Assembly: GCF_018336155.1 (NCBI RefSeq)
Contig: NZ_JAGYHF010000006.1
Span: forward strand, 124,001 to 188,000
Direction: 5' to 3'
Length of the DNA: 64,000 bases
Source of the DNA: Pseudomonas rustica
GTDB lineage: Bacteria; Pseudomonadota; Gammaproteobacteria; Pseudomonadales; Pseudomonadaceae
Positions 19,311 through 27,640 of the stretch are shown piece after piece. The position numbers and the translations under genes were made by a program. The notes beneath the pieces were generated by a model. It saw only the letters and a program-made list of their open reading frames with translations, made no database searches and had not been told where the DNA came from. Position 1 is the first letter of the stretch, and every line of letters starts with the position of its first letter.

Positions 19311-20411
19311 TCAAAACTCGATACGCACATCACCTTTAGGCACACTGCAGCAAGACAAAATAAACCCCTCCGCCTCGTCGTCCTCGGTAATCCCGCCGTT
19401 GTGCTCCATCTCCACCTCGCCACCCAGCTTCAGCACCTTGCACGTCCCGCAAATCCCCATCCCGCAGGCTTTCGGAATCATCAACCCAAGTTTGGCCGCC
19501 GCCGCATGCACGGTCTCGCCCGGTGCCACACGGATGCTCTTGCCGGACGAGGTGAACTCGACCTGATGCAGATCGGCGATATCGATTTCCGGTGCATCCG
19601 CAGCTTGCTCCGCCTGTTCCACCGCATCGGCACGGGCCTCGGGCGGCGTGGCACCGAACGATTCCTCGTGATAACGCGACATGTCGTAACCAGCCACTTC
19701 CAGCAACCGCTTGACCGCATTCATGTACGGCGTCGGCCCGCAGCAGAACACTTCGCGCTCAAGGAAGTCCGGCACCATCAGTTCCAGCATCTTGTGGTTC
19801 AGGTAACCGCGATACCCGGCCCACGGCTCACCCAAACCGTGCTTCTCACAAATCAGGTGCAGGCTGAAGTTATCGATCCGCGACGCCATGTGCTCCAGCT
19901 CGCGGTGGTAAATGATGTCTTTCGGCGAGCGCGCGCTGTGGATAAAGGTCATGTCGACGTTGGCGTTGGTGTCGTAAAACCAGCGCGCCATCGACATGCA
20001 CGGCGTGATACCGACGCCGCCGCTGAGATAGAGGACTTTCGGGCTCGGGAAGTCGATGGCGTTGAACAGCCCGACCGGCCCGTGCACCGCCAGCTCTTGC
20101 CCTTCATGCAGCGTGTCGTGCAACCAGTTCGAGACCTTGCCGCCCGGCACGCGCTTGATCGTCACCGAAAAGCTGTACGGCACCGACGGCGAACTGGAAA
20201 TGGTGTACGAACGCATGATCGGCTGGCCTTCGATTTCCAGCTCCAGGGTCACGAACTGCCCGGGCTTGAAGAAGAACAGGATCGGCTGGTCGGCCATGAA
20301 ACAGAAGGTGCGCACGTCCCAGGTTTCCTGGATGACTTTGACGCAACGGACGATGTGTCGGCCATTGGCCCAGGTCTGGGTGGTGACCGGATTCAGGAAG
20401 CTGTTGGACAT
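19311..20411 (-). CDS. gbcB: Glycine betaine monooxygenase, reductase subunit
   Basis: 366 residues. FAD domain with RSYTISSSPS (about 71-80), NAD-binding domain with LSGGVGITPCMSMARW, and a C-terminal plant-type [2Fe-2S] domain with CGMGICGTCKV and a final Cys in FILSCCS. It passes electrons from NAD(P)H to the Rieske oxygenase GbcA, which removes the first methyl of glycine betaine as formaldehyde, leaving dimethylglycine. Divergent from gbcA across a 294-bp shared promoter region. Start taken at MSNSF (20411) rather than four codons upstream. Confidence 0.96.
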   Translation of the reverse strand: MSNSFLNPVTTQTWANGRHIVRCVKVIQETWDVRTFCFMADQPILFFFKPGQFVTLELEIEGQPIMRSYTISSSPSVPYSFSVTIKRVPGGKVSNWLHDTLHEGQELAVHGPVGLFNAIDFPSPKVLYLSGGVGITPCMSMARWFYDTNANVDMTFIHSARSPKDIIYHRELEHMASRIDNFSLHLICEKHGLGEPWAGYRGYLNHKMLELMVPDFLEREVFCCGPTPYMNAVKRLLEVAGYDMSRYHEESFGATPPEARADAVEQAEQAADAPEIDIADLHQVEFTSSGKSIRVAPGETVHAAAAKLGLMIPKACGMGICGTCKVLKLGGEVEMEHNGGITEDDEAEGFILSCCSVPKGDVRIEF

Positions 20412-20705
20412 GCTGTTCTCCACGGCCGACTGTCGGCCTCATGTCGGCGATTCTGCGTATAGCGCGAACCGCCCGTTTACCTATTCGCGACATCGGCATA
20501 CTTATCGCGACCAGCCCCCAACCACCGGGTGTTGCGCGTCGGGAACAGATTGCATCATGTCGCCCATGGATAAGGTTGCGCCCCGCGCCGGGCCCACACT
20601 CGCCCCAACACCAAGACAGATTCTTTACACCTTGCGTAGCCACTTTGCAGCACCCCTGATTCGCCACATTCGCCGGCCACGTAGAGGGCCATGAGGATCA
20701 CATCG
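20412..20705. promoter_or_regulatory. gbcB-gbcA divergent promoter region
   Basis: 294 bp without a gene. It contains TGTCGGC twice, 11 bases apart (20431 and 20442), and CGACA/CGACC 20 bases apart (20488 and 20508). The second pair resembles the tandem repeat before cbcX. GbdR activates both gbc genes in P. aeruginosa, so one pair may be its site; neither is proven. Confidence 0.35.
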
Positions 20706-22001
20706 ATGGACGTCACCGCAAAAATCAGCCTGGGCGATCCGCTGGAACCCGCACGCAAGGCCACCGCGCAAATGCTCCAAGAGCGCGAGCGCACCTTTTC
20801 GCTGCCACAACCGTTCTACAGCGATGAACGACTCTTCGATATCGACATGCAGGAGATCTTCCAGAAAGAGTGGTTGATTGCCGGCATGACCTGCGAGATC
20901 CCGGCCAAAGGCAACTATCTGACCCTGCAGATCGGCAAGAACCCGATCATCGTCATTCGTGGCACCGAAGGCGTTGTGCATGCGTTCCACAACGTCTGCC
21001 GCCACCGTGGCTCGCGTCTGTGCACCAGCGAGAAGGGCAAAGTCGCCAAACTGGTCTGCCACTACCACCAGTGGACGTACGAGCTGGACGGTCGCCTGTT
21101 GTTCGCCGGCACCGAAATGGGCGCCGACTTCGACATGAAGCAGTACGGCCTCAAACCAGTCAACGTGAAGACCGCCGGCGGCTACATCTTTATCAGCCTG
21201 GCGGAGAATCCACCGGCCATTGATGACTTCCTGTCGACGCTGAACCATTACATGGAACCGTACGACATGGAGAACACCAAGGTGGCGATCACCACTACCT
21301 TGATGGAAAAGGCCAACTGGAAACTGGTGCTGGAAAACAACCGCGAGTGCTACCACTGCAACGCGTCGCACCCGGAACTTCTGAAAACCCTGCTGGAATG
21401 GGACGACGTCACCGACCCGCGCGCCGATCAGGCGTTCAAGGATCACGTCGCCGCCTCCGCCGCAGCCTGGGAAGCCGAGAAGATTCCTTACGCCCACGCC
21501 AGTTTCGGCCTGCGCAACCGCATCGTGCGTATGCCACTGCTCAAAGGCACCGTGTCGATGACCCTCGACGGCAAACAGGGCTGCGCGAAACTGATGGGCC
21601 GGATCAAGAACCCGGATCTCGGCTCGATGCGCATCCTGCACCTGCCGCATTCGTGGAACCACTGCATGGGCGATCACATCATCGTCTTCACCGTGTGGCC
21701 GATCAGCGCGCAGGAAACCATGGTTACTACCAAGTGGATTGTGCACAAGGATGCGGTTGAGGGTGTGGATTACGATGTTGATCGCATGCGCCAGGTGTGG
21801 GATGCGACCAATGATCAGGATCGGCGTCTGGCTGAGGAGAACCAGCGCGGGATCAACTCGACGGCGTATCAGCCTGGGCCTTATTCGAAGACCTATGAAT
21901 TTGGCGTGGTGAATTTTGTTGATTGGTACAGCGAGCGCTTGCTGAACAACCTTGGGGCTGAACCTGCGCCTTACCTCAAAGGTGTGCCTGTGCAGGGCTA
22001 A
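20706..22001 (+). CDS. gbcA: Glycine betaine monooxygenase, Rieske oxygenase subunit
   Basis: 431 residues from the ATG at 20706. The Rieske [2Fe-2S] ligands are C98-x-H100 and C118-x2-H121. The mononuclear iron motif lies in ENNRECYHCNASHPE (about 206-220). It demethylates glycine betaine to dimethylglycine with O2, with GbcB as reductase. This is the entry step for both choline- and carnitine-derived betaine, which makes it the junction of the whole gene cluster. Codon use and length look ordinary for the genus. Confidence 0.97.
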   Translation: MDVTAKISLGDPLEPARKATAQMLQERERTFSLPQPFYSDERLFDIDMQEIFQKEWLIAGMTCEIPAKGNYLTLQIGKNPIIVIRGTEGVVHAFHNVCRHRGSRLCTSEKGKVAKLVCHYHQWTYELDGRLLFAGTEMGADFDMKQYGLKPVNVKTAGGYIFISLAENPPAIDDFLSTLNHYMEPYDMENTKVAITTTLMEKANWKLVLENNRECYHCNASHPELLKTLLEWDDVTDPRADQAFKDHVAASAAAWEAEKIPYAHASFGLRNRIVRMPLLKGTVSMTLDGKQGCAKLMGRIKNPDLGSMRILHLPHSWNHCMGDHIIVFTVWPISAQETMVTTKWIVHKDAVEGVDYDVDRMRQVWDATNDQDRRLAEENQRGINSTAYQPGPYSKTYEFGVVNFVDWYSERLLNNLGAEPAPYLKGVPVQG

Positions 22002-22016
22002 GATCTAAAGCAAAAG

Positions 22017-22084
22017 CTTCGCGAGCAAGCCCGCTCCCACATTTGGAATGCGTTCCACCTGTGGGAGCGGGCTTGCTCGCGAAG
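22017..22084. repeat. Family C REP doublet, copy 2
   Basis: 68-bp inverted repeat, arms CTTCGCGAGCAAGCCCGCTC and complement, spacer with TTGGAATGCGTTC. It follows the gbcA stop. Confidence 0.92.
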
Positions 22085-22109
22085 GCGTCCTCACAAACAC
22101 CACATCCCT

Positions 22110-22755
22110 AAAACCAGATTGCACAATTTCTGATCAACCACCCCACACCCCATACCCACCAAGCCCCCCAGCCTTCCGCAAACAAGTTATCCACACACCC
22201 ACCCACAGCAAATGGGGACAACTGTGGATGACTCGAAAAATATCCCACTGATTTGCAAAGAAAAACCGTGACTTATCCAGAAGTACGGTTTTGAAAATAC
22301 ATTGATCGTTTTTTGATCAATAGCCTGCAAGCCACGCCATTCGTGGCGCACAGCGGATGGCGAACACCTTATCCACAGAAGCACCAACAGAGATCGGGGG
22401 TAACTTTATGCCTGCTGTGGAAAAGCCCTGAAGAATGCGAAATATCAGGCTCTACGGGCAATTCATCGAGTCAAAAGCGCGAATTGATCAGTTATTGACC
22501 AACTCTCTGAAAGCCGCGTTATATATAGCTCTCAGGGGTTAGCGAACATCTTATCCACAGATGCGCCAACAGAGATCGGGGGTAACTTACGCAGTTATCC
22601 CGCAGAAAAATCCTGTAAAAACCGTAACTTAAGCTGGTTGTTTTTTGATCTGCGGCCCGCAAGCCACGGCAGACATGACTTGCAGCGAAGGGTGAACACG
22701 TTATCCACAGACTGACCAACAGGGATTGTGTGTAAACCCTCGTCAGTGGATAACC
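22110..22755. repeat. Four-unit degenerate tandem array with DnaA-box-like cores
   Basis: Gene-free, AT-richer region. TTATCCACA, the bacterial DnaA-box consensus, occurs at 22187, 22369, 22551 and 22701, all in the same direction and spaced 182, 182 and 150 bp. Units 2 and 3 share an identical 23-bp stretch starting CCAACAGAGATCGGGGGTAA (22384 and 22566), again 182 bp apart. Units 2 to 4 share GCAAGCC or a relative, GCGAACA and a TGATC-rich leader. One-mismatch boxes occur at 22223 (TGTGGATGA) and 22745 (AGTGGATAA) on the other strand. No ORF of note is present. Confidence 0.8.
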
Positions 22756-22759
22756 GAGT

Positions 22760-23326
22760 TCATGCTCGGTGCATCAGATAGGCCTCGCCCATCACCCGGA
22801 TCATCGGATGCGGAACCACTTGGCAGGTTTTGACGATGCCGAAGCCATGTCGCTCATAGAAGCGGCGGGCGCCGGTGTTGGCGGCGTAGTCGATCAGGCT
22901 CAGACCTTTGAGCGCGAGCTGATCGGCGCGGGCCTGGGCATGCTGGAGGAAGCGCACGCCCAACCCTTGATTGCGCCAACCTTCGTGCAGCGCGAGGCTG
23001 GAGATGTACAGCGTGTCCGCCACTTCCATGTCGGCGTATGGCGCCAGCACGGGATCGGTGGGCGGGGTCGGGTCTGGATCTTCGCGCGTGACGTAGCTGT
23101 GCATCATGCCAACCACGCGGCCATCGGCCTCAGCGATCAGGCAGTTCTGCCAGGAAAAATCCACGTCGTCGCGGGCATAGCGCCGCTCACCGACATCCAG
23201 CAATGCCTCACCCGGCTCGGCCAATTGGCTCCAGATGTAATCCGAAGCACCCTCCGAAGAGATCTGAAACAAACGCGCAATATCGCGCGCATCCGTGCGC
23301 CGGGCAGGTCGAAACTCAACGGTCAT
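22760..23326 (-). CDS. GNAT family N-acetyltransferase
   Basis: 188 residues with the GNAT fold: N-terminal VEFRPARRTDARDIARLF, central LYISSLALHEGWRNQGLGVRFL with the acetyl-CoA loop (R/Q-x-x-G-x-G as RNQGLG) and C-terminal NTGARRFYERHGFGIV. It transfers an acetyl group from acetyl-CoA to an unknown amine. It sits alone between the DnaA-box array and etfB, with a REP doublet upstream. Nothing in the context assigns a substrate. Confidence 0.85.
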   Translation of the reverse strand: MTVEFRPARRTDARDIARLFQISSEGASDYIWSQLAEPGEALLDVGERRYARDDVDFSWQNCLIAEADGRVVGMMHSYVTREDPDPTPPTDPVLAPYADMEVADTLYISSLALHEGWRNQGLGVRFLQHAQARADQLALKGLSLIDYAANTGARRFYERHGFGIVKTCQVVPHPMIRVMGEAYLMHRA

Positions 23327-23422
23327 TCACTTGACTCCTCGGGGGTTTGAGCGGGTGTTTTAACCTGTGGTTGAAGCTGATCGCAAAGGAATGCCGGGGA
23401 TTTTTCATGTCAACAAATGACT

Positions 23423-23514
23423 TGTAGGAGCTGAGCTTGCTCGCCAAAGCGGTGTTTCAGTCGACACATCCGCCGACTGACACACCGTCTTCGCGAGCAA
23501 GCTCAGCTCCTACA
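23423..23514. repeat. Family C REP doublet, copy 3
   Basis: 92-bp inverted repeat, arms TGTAGGAGCTGAGCTTGCTC and complement. The spacer with CAGTCGACA and TGACACACCG resembles that of copy 6 at 61477. Confidence 0.88.
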
Positions 23515-23528
23515 GAGGATCAGCGGTG

Positions 23529-24299
23529 TCAGCGGACGACGCCTTCTTCGATGAGGAGTTTGAGGATGGCTTCGGCACCGGCCTGTGGGGTAACGCCTTT
23601 GAGCACTTGCCCACCGCCGCCGCTGGCTTTCGCCGTAGCGGCTTTCATCCGGTCAGCACCGCTTTTCGCTTTGATCACTTTCAGGCGTTTTGGACGTGGT
23701 TTGGCCGGTTGCAGGGTCGCGACGGACAGAAGTTCATCATCGATAACTTCAACGTCGTCAGCCTCCAGTACCCCTCGCCGCGCCGGGCCGTAAGCACTCT
23801 GCCGAGGTTTCGGCGCAGCGTTATCCACAGTCGCCAGAAACGGCAGTTTCACCTTCAAGCGACGTCGTTGCCCACGCGGCAAAGCCTGCAGCACCAACGC
23901 CGATCCATCATTGATCGACTCCACCTGCGCCAACCCGACCACCAGCGGCCAGCCCAAACCTTCGGCGAGCAGAAACGGCAACATCCCCGAGCCTTCACCG
24001 GTTTCGGCCTGGCTGCCGGTCAGCACCACTTGCGCCCCCGCATCGCGCAGATACGCGGTCAGCGCCGGCAACGCGTCAGCACCTGTCGGTTGCTCAAGCA
24101 CATGCATCTGTTCCAGGCCCATGCCCAGATAGGCGCGCAACGCCGGTTCGGCAACATCGCCGGCATGCAGCACTTGCAGGTTATCCCCAGCGAGTTGCAG
24201 GCCCAACTCCACAGCGCGGGCATCTTGCTCGGCGCGACGTGGCCGGCCGGAGGTCGGGTGAGCGCCGATTGAAACCAGACTGATAACTTTCGTGTTCAT
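23529..24299 (-). CDS. etfB: Electron transfer flavoprotein beta subunit (dimethylglycine pathway)
   Basis: 256 residues of the ETF beta/FixA family, with LTGSQAETGEGSGMLPFLLAE as the nucleotide-proximal segment. The C-terminal third is unusually long and basic (KPRPKRLKVIKAKSGADRMKAATAK) compared with housekeeping EtfB, marking the Dgc-associated branch (PA5401 type). With EtfA it is expected to take electrons from DgcA/DgcB. It is the last gene of the dipeptidase-dgc-etf run and follows etfA by 9 bases. Two DnaA-box-like TTATCCxCA words fall inside the gene (23821, 24181). Confidence 0.88.
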   Translation of the reverse strand: MNTKVISLVSIGAHPTSGRPRRAEQDARAVELGLQLAGDNLQVLHAGDVAEPALRAYLGMGLEQMHVLEQPTGADALPALTAYLRDAGAQVVLTGSQAETGEGSGMLPFLLAEGLGWPLVVGLAQVESINDGSALVLQALPRGQRRRLKVKLPFLATVDNAAPKPRQSAYGPARRGVLEADDVEVIDDELLSVATLQPAKPRPKRLKVIKAKSGADRMKAATAKASGGGGQVLKGVTPQAGAEAILKLLIEEGVVR

Positions 24300-24308
24300 A
24301 GCGTTTCC

Positions 24309-25529
24309 TTAAGCCGCATCGCGCTTGGCGTCGTTGCGGTAAGCCGCCACCGCCGCGATCAAGGCTTGAAGAATCTCTGCGCTTTCGCCGATCACCGAGA
24401 GATCGGCGCGTTTGATCATGTCGCAACCGGGATCGAGGTTGATCGCCACGACCTTGTCGCAGGCGCCAATGCCCTGCAAATGCTGGATCGCCCCGGAGAT
24501 ACCCACAGCGACATACACCCGCGCGGTGACCCAGGTACCGGACGCGCCGACCTGGCGATCACGCGCCATAAAGCCATCGTCCACCGCCACCCGCGATGCG
24601 CCTTCGGTGGCGCCGAGTGCGGCAGCCGTTTCGTGGAACAGCGCCCAGTCCTTGACGCCGTTACCGCCGGAGAAAATGAACTCCGCTTCGGCCATCGGAA
24701 TCGCTGCCGGGTCGACCGCCACTGCGCCAAGATCTTCGATCCGCGACAGGCTGCGCGCGACGCCTGTGGATAACTCCACTGGTAACGCTTCATGACGGGT
24801 TTCGCTGACCGGCTCGGCACATTCCGCTGACGCCAGAATCAACCGCGCGAGCGGACGTGCAAGATCCTGCAAGCCAGCACCGGCGCGGCCGATGCACTCT
24901 TGATCCTTGACCTGCCAGACCCGCGTCGCCGGGCGTTCGCCCAGTGCTGCGGCAAAGCGTCGACCGAGTTCACCGCCACCGCTGCGACTGTCCGGTAGCA
25001 GCCAGTGACGCGGATTGAACTGGTTATCCACAGCACGCAAACCTTGCACGCGTTGCTCCGGTGCATAACCGCTGAAGGCTTCACTTTCGAGCACCAACAA
25101 ACGATCCACGCCAGCAGTGGCGAACGCGTTTTCCTTATGTTCACCAAAAACCACCGCCAACACCGCGCCGTCCTTGCCGGCCAGTTGATGGGCGAGGCCA
25201 AGCAAATCGCGGTCATGGCTACTTAAGCGGCCACCGACCATGTCCGGCACCACGCTGATGTAGAACGCCGGGGCCGGCACTTGATGCAGCGGCAATTGCA
25301 CTTCAACAGTCGCCGAACATTTAACCGCCCCGCCCTGTTGCGCGCCGCTGCGGTCGATCCGTTTGATGCCGTTAGGGCCGATAAAACCCATGCCGTGCAG
25401 GTTCTTGCGGATAACGCCGTTCGGCCCCATCCAGCTGTGCTGCGCCGGTTGCATCGCCGCGTGCAGCGGGTGCAGGCGGTTACGGGCAATCCATTCGGCG
25501 CGCGGGTCGCGGCGGATAATATCGCTCAT
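24309..25529 (-). CDS. etfA: Electron transfer flavoprotein alpha subunit with GPNG-repeat extension
   Basis: 406 residues against about 310 for housekeeping EtfA. The C-terminal FAD domain is normal (FIFSGGNGVKDW, VGASGTWVTARVYVAVGISGAIQH, INLDPGCDMIKRADLSVIG). The extra N-terminal part carries two similar segments, MGPNGVIRKNLHG and IGPNGIKRIDRSG (about 34-60). It partners EtfB and DgcAB to pass electrons from dimethylglycine oxidation to the quinone pool. Its start overlaps the dgcB stop by one base, suggesting coupling. Confidence 0.9.
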   Translation of the reverse strand: MSDIIRRDPRAEWIARNRLHPLHAAMQPAQHSWMGPNGVIRKNLHGMGFIGPNGIKRIDRSGAQQGGAVKCSATVEVQLPLHQVPAPAFYISVVPDMVGGRLSSHDRDLLGLAHQLAGKDGAVLAVVFGEHKENAFATAGVDRLLVLESEAFSGYAPEQRVQGLRAVDNQFNPRHWLLPDSRSGGGELGRRFAAALGERPATRVWQVKDQECIGRAGAGLQDLARPLARLILASAECAEPVSETRHEALPVELSTGVARSLSRIEDLGAVAVDPAAIPMAEAEFIFSGGNGVKDWALFHETAAALGATEGASRVAVDDGFMARDRQVGASGTWVTARVYVAVGISGAIQHLQGIGACDKVVAINLDPGCDMIKRADLSVIGESAEILQALIAAVAAYRNDAKRDAA

Positions 25530-27478
25530 CAGTGGGCCTCCGCAGGTTCACGTTTGGCCGGGGGGGCAGGCTTGCTTGGCGCGGCGTCTTCGAGCAGCGC
25601 GTCGGCCACCAGTTCGGCAATGTCCTTGATCAGCGGACGCGGTTCGACCACGCCTTCGAGCATCGCTGTGCACTGTGGACAACCCACGGCTACCAGTTCG
25701 GCGCCGGTCTCGCGGATGTCCTCCATGCGCATGTCGGGAATCCGCTGCTTGCCCGGAATGTCGGTGATCGGCGCCCCGCCGCCACCGCCGCAGCAGCGTG
25801 AGCGGAAGCCGGAACGCTGCATCTCTTTCACTTCGATGCCGAGCGCGCGCAGCACTTCACGCGGCGCCTCGTACTCGCCGTTGTAGCGGCCGAGGTAGCA
25901 CGGGTCGTGATAGGTCACGCTGTTGCCTTTGTGCTGCCCGAGATTGAGCGCGCCGGCCTGAATGATTTCCGCCATGTAGGTGCTGTGGTGCTGCACCAGG
26001 TAGTTGCCGTCGAACGCGCCGTATTCGTTTTTCAGCACATGGAAGCTGTGCGGATCGCAGGTGACGATGCGGTTGAAGCTGTATTTGCCCAGGGTCTGGA
26101 TGTTGCGTTTGGCGAGTAACTGGAAGGTTGCTTCGTCGCCCAAACGGCGCGCCACGTCACCGCTGTCACGCTCTTCAAGACCGAGTACGGCGAAGTCGAT
26201 TTTCGCCGCTTTCAGCACTTTGACGAACGCGCGCAGAGTGCGTTGGTTGCGCATGTCGAACGCACCGTCGCCGACCCAGAACAGCACGTCGGTGGATTTC
26301 TTTTCGCTGAGCAGATTGAGGTTCAAGTCCGCCGCCCAGTTCATCCGCCCGCCCGGGGCGAAACCGCCGGGGTTGTCGGTGGCGATGAGGTTTTCGAGGA
26401 CTTCGGCGCCCTTGTTCGGGGTCGCGCCTTTTTCCAGGGTCAGATGGCGGCGCATGTCGACGATGGCGTCGACGTGCTCGATCATCATCGGGCATTCCTC
26501 GACGCAGGCGCGGCAAGTGGTGCACGACCAGAGGGTTTCGGCGTCGACCAGACCGTTGACGATGGGTTGATGCGGATTGCCGCTGTGTTCGCCAATGGGT
26601 TTGCCGGGATAAGGGCTGCCGGCGAATTTCGCATCGGTACCGCCAGCGAGGCCGACGACCATGTCCTGAATCAGTTTTTTCGGGTTCAGTGGCTGACCAG
26701 CGGCGAACGCCGGGCATGCGGCTTCGCATTTACCGCACTGCACGCAGGCGTCGAATCCGAGCAACTGATTCCAGGTGAAATCTACGGGTTTCTCAACACC
26801 CAACGGTGCTGACGGATCATTGAGATCCAAAGGTTTCAGGCCCGTGGAACGACCGCCGCCAAAACGCTCAGCGCGACGGTGCCAAGCCAAATGCAAAGCG
26901 CCGGCAAAGGCGTGTTTCATCGGCCCGCCCCAAGTCATGCCGAAGAACAGTTCCGACACGCCCCACAGCACACCAATTCCCAAGATGACCGCGAGTACCC
27001 AGCCACCGAAGTTCTCCGGCAGAATTCCAGCCACCGGCAGAGTCAGCAGAAAGAACGACGCCGAGAATGCCAGCAAGCTTTTCGGCAGGCGCATCCACGG
27101 GCCTTTCGACAGCCGCGCTGGGGGGTTGCGCCGACGCAGATAAACGAAGATCGCGCCGACGAACATCACCGCCGTCATCAGCAGCAAGGCGTAACCGAGA
27201 ATGCGGTTATGCAGGCCAAAACCGTGCACCAGCAGCGCCAGCACAATCGACGCCACCGCACCGCCGGCGGTGGCCACGTGGGTGTTGGCGATGTATTTGT
27301 CCCGCGCGACGACATGGTGCAAATCGACCATGTAACGCTTGGGCATGGCGAGCAGGCCGCCGATCAGGTCGACCTTCGAGGCCCGGCCCCGACGCCACAT
27401 GGCCACCCGCCGCAACGCGCCAAGGACACCAAGGCCCAGAGCTGCGAACAACAGGATTGGAAGAAGGGTGTTCAACAT
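25529..27478 (-). CDS. dgcB: Dimethylglycine catabolism membrane Fe-S protein DgcB
   Basis: 649 residues from the ATG at 27478 (an upstream in-frame start runs through a palindrome and is rejected). The N-terminal 210 residues hold about five membrane helices. Next come two [4Fe-4S] motifs, CVQCGKCEAACPAF and CTTCRACVEECPMM, and two cysteine-rich CCG-type domains (DPCYLGRYNGEYEAPRE with RSRCCGGGGG, then GCPQCTAML). The order is that of heterodisulfide-reductase-like electron carriers. It works with DgcA and the adjacent ETF to oxidise dimethylglycine to sarcosine. A Pro/Lys-rich tail of about 18 residues ends the chain. Confidence 0.93.
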   Translation of the reverse strand: MLNTLLPILLFAALGLGVLGALRRVAMWRRGRASKVDLIGGLLAMPKRYMVDLHHVVARDKYIANTHVATAGGAVASIVLALLVHGFGLHNRILGYALLLMTAVMFVGAIFVYLRRRNPPARLSKGPWMRLPKSLLAFSASFFLLTLPVAGILPENFGGWVLAVILGIGVLWGVSELFFGMTWGGPMKHAFAGALHLAWHRRAERFGGGRSTGLKPLDLNDPSAPLGVEKPVDFTWNQLLGFDACVQCGKCEAACPAFAAGQPLNPKKLIQDMVVGLAGGTDAKFAGSPYPGKPIGEHSGNPHQPIVNGLVDAETLWSCTTCRACVEECPMMIEHVDAIVDMRRHLTLEKGATPNKGAEVLENLIATDNPGGFAPGGRMNWAADLNLNLLSEKKSTDVLFWVGDGAFDMRNQRTLRAFVKVLKAAKIDFAVLGLEERDSGDVARRLGDEATFQLLAKRNIQTLGKYSFNRIVTCDPHSFHVLKNEYGAFDGNYLVQHHSTYMAEIIQAGALNLGQHKGNSVTYHDPCYLGRYNGEYEAPREVLRALGIEVKEMQRSGFRSRCCGGGGGAPITDIPGKQRIPDMRMEDIRETGAELVAVGCPQCTAMLEGVVEPRPLIKDIAELVADALLEDAAPSKPAPPAKREPAEAH

Positions 27479-27522
27479 GGTGAAGCTCCCACCAGTACAA
27501 CCTGGAGAAACACGGCGTTCAA

Positions 27523-27629
27523 TGATCGTTCCCACGCTCTGCGTGGGAATGCATCCCGGGACGCTCCGCGTCCCAAAGCGGACGCGGAGCGTCCATTGCG
27601 GCATTCCCACGCGGAGCGTGGGAACGATC
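27523..27629. repeat. Palindromic repeat family A, copy 5
   Basis: 107-bp full element placed inside the operon between dgcA and dgcB, 11 bases after the dgcA stop on the minus strand. Confidence 0.9.
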
Positions 27630-27640
27630 GTTCGCGAGGC

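Noticed and set aside
22110..22755. Chromosomal origin oriC
   Set aside because: DnaA-box-like words are present, but the Pseudomonas origin lies beside dnaA and rpmH, and none of dnaA, dnaN, rpmH or gidA is nearby.
27479..27610. 44-residue N-terminal extension of DgcB
   Set aside because: It is translated from the family A palindrome; the hydrophobic start MLNTLLPILLF at 27478 fits the family.
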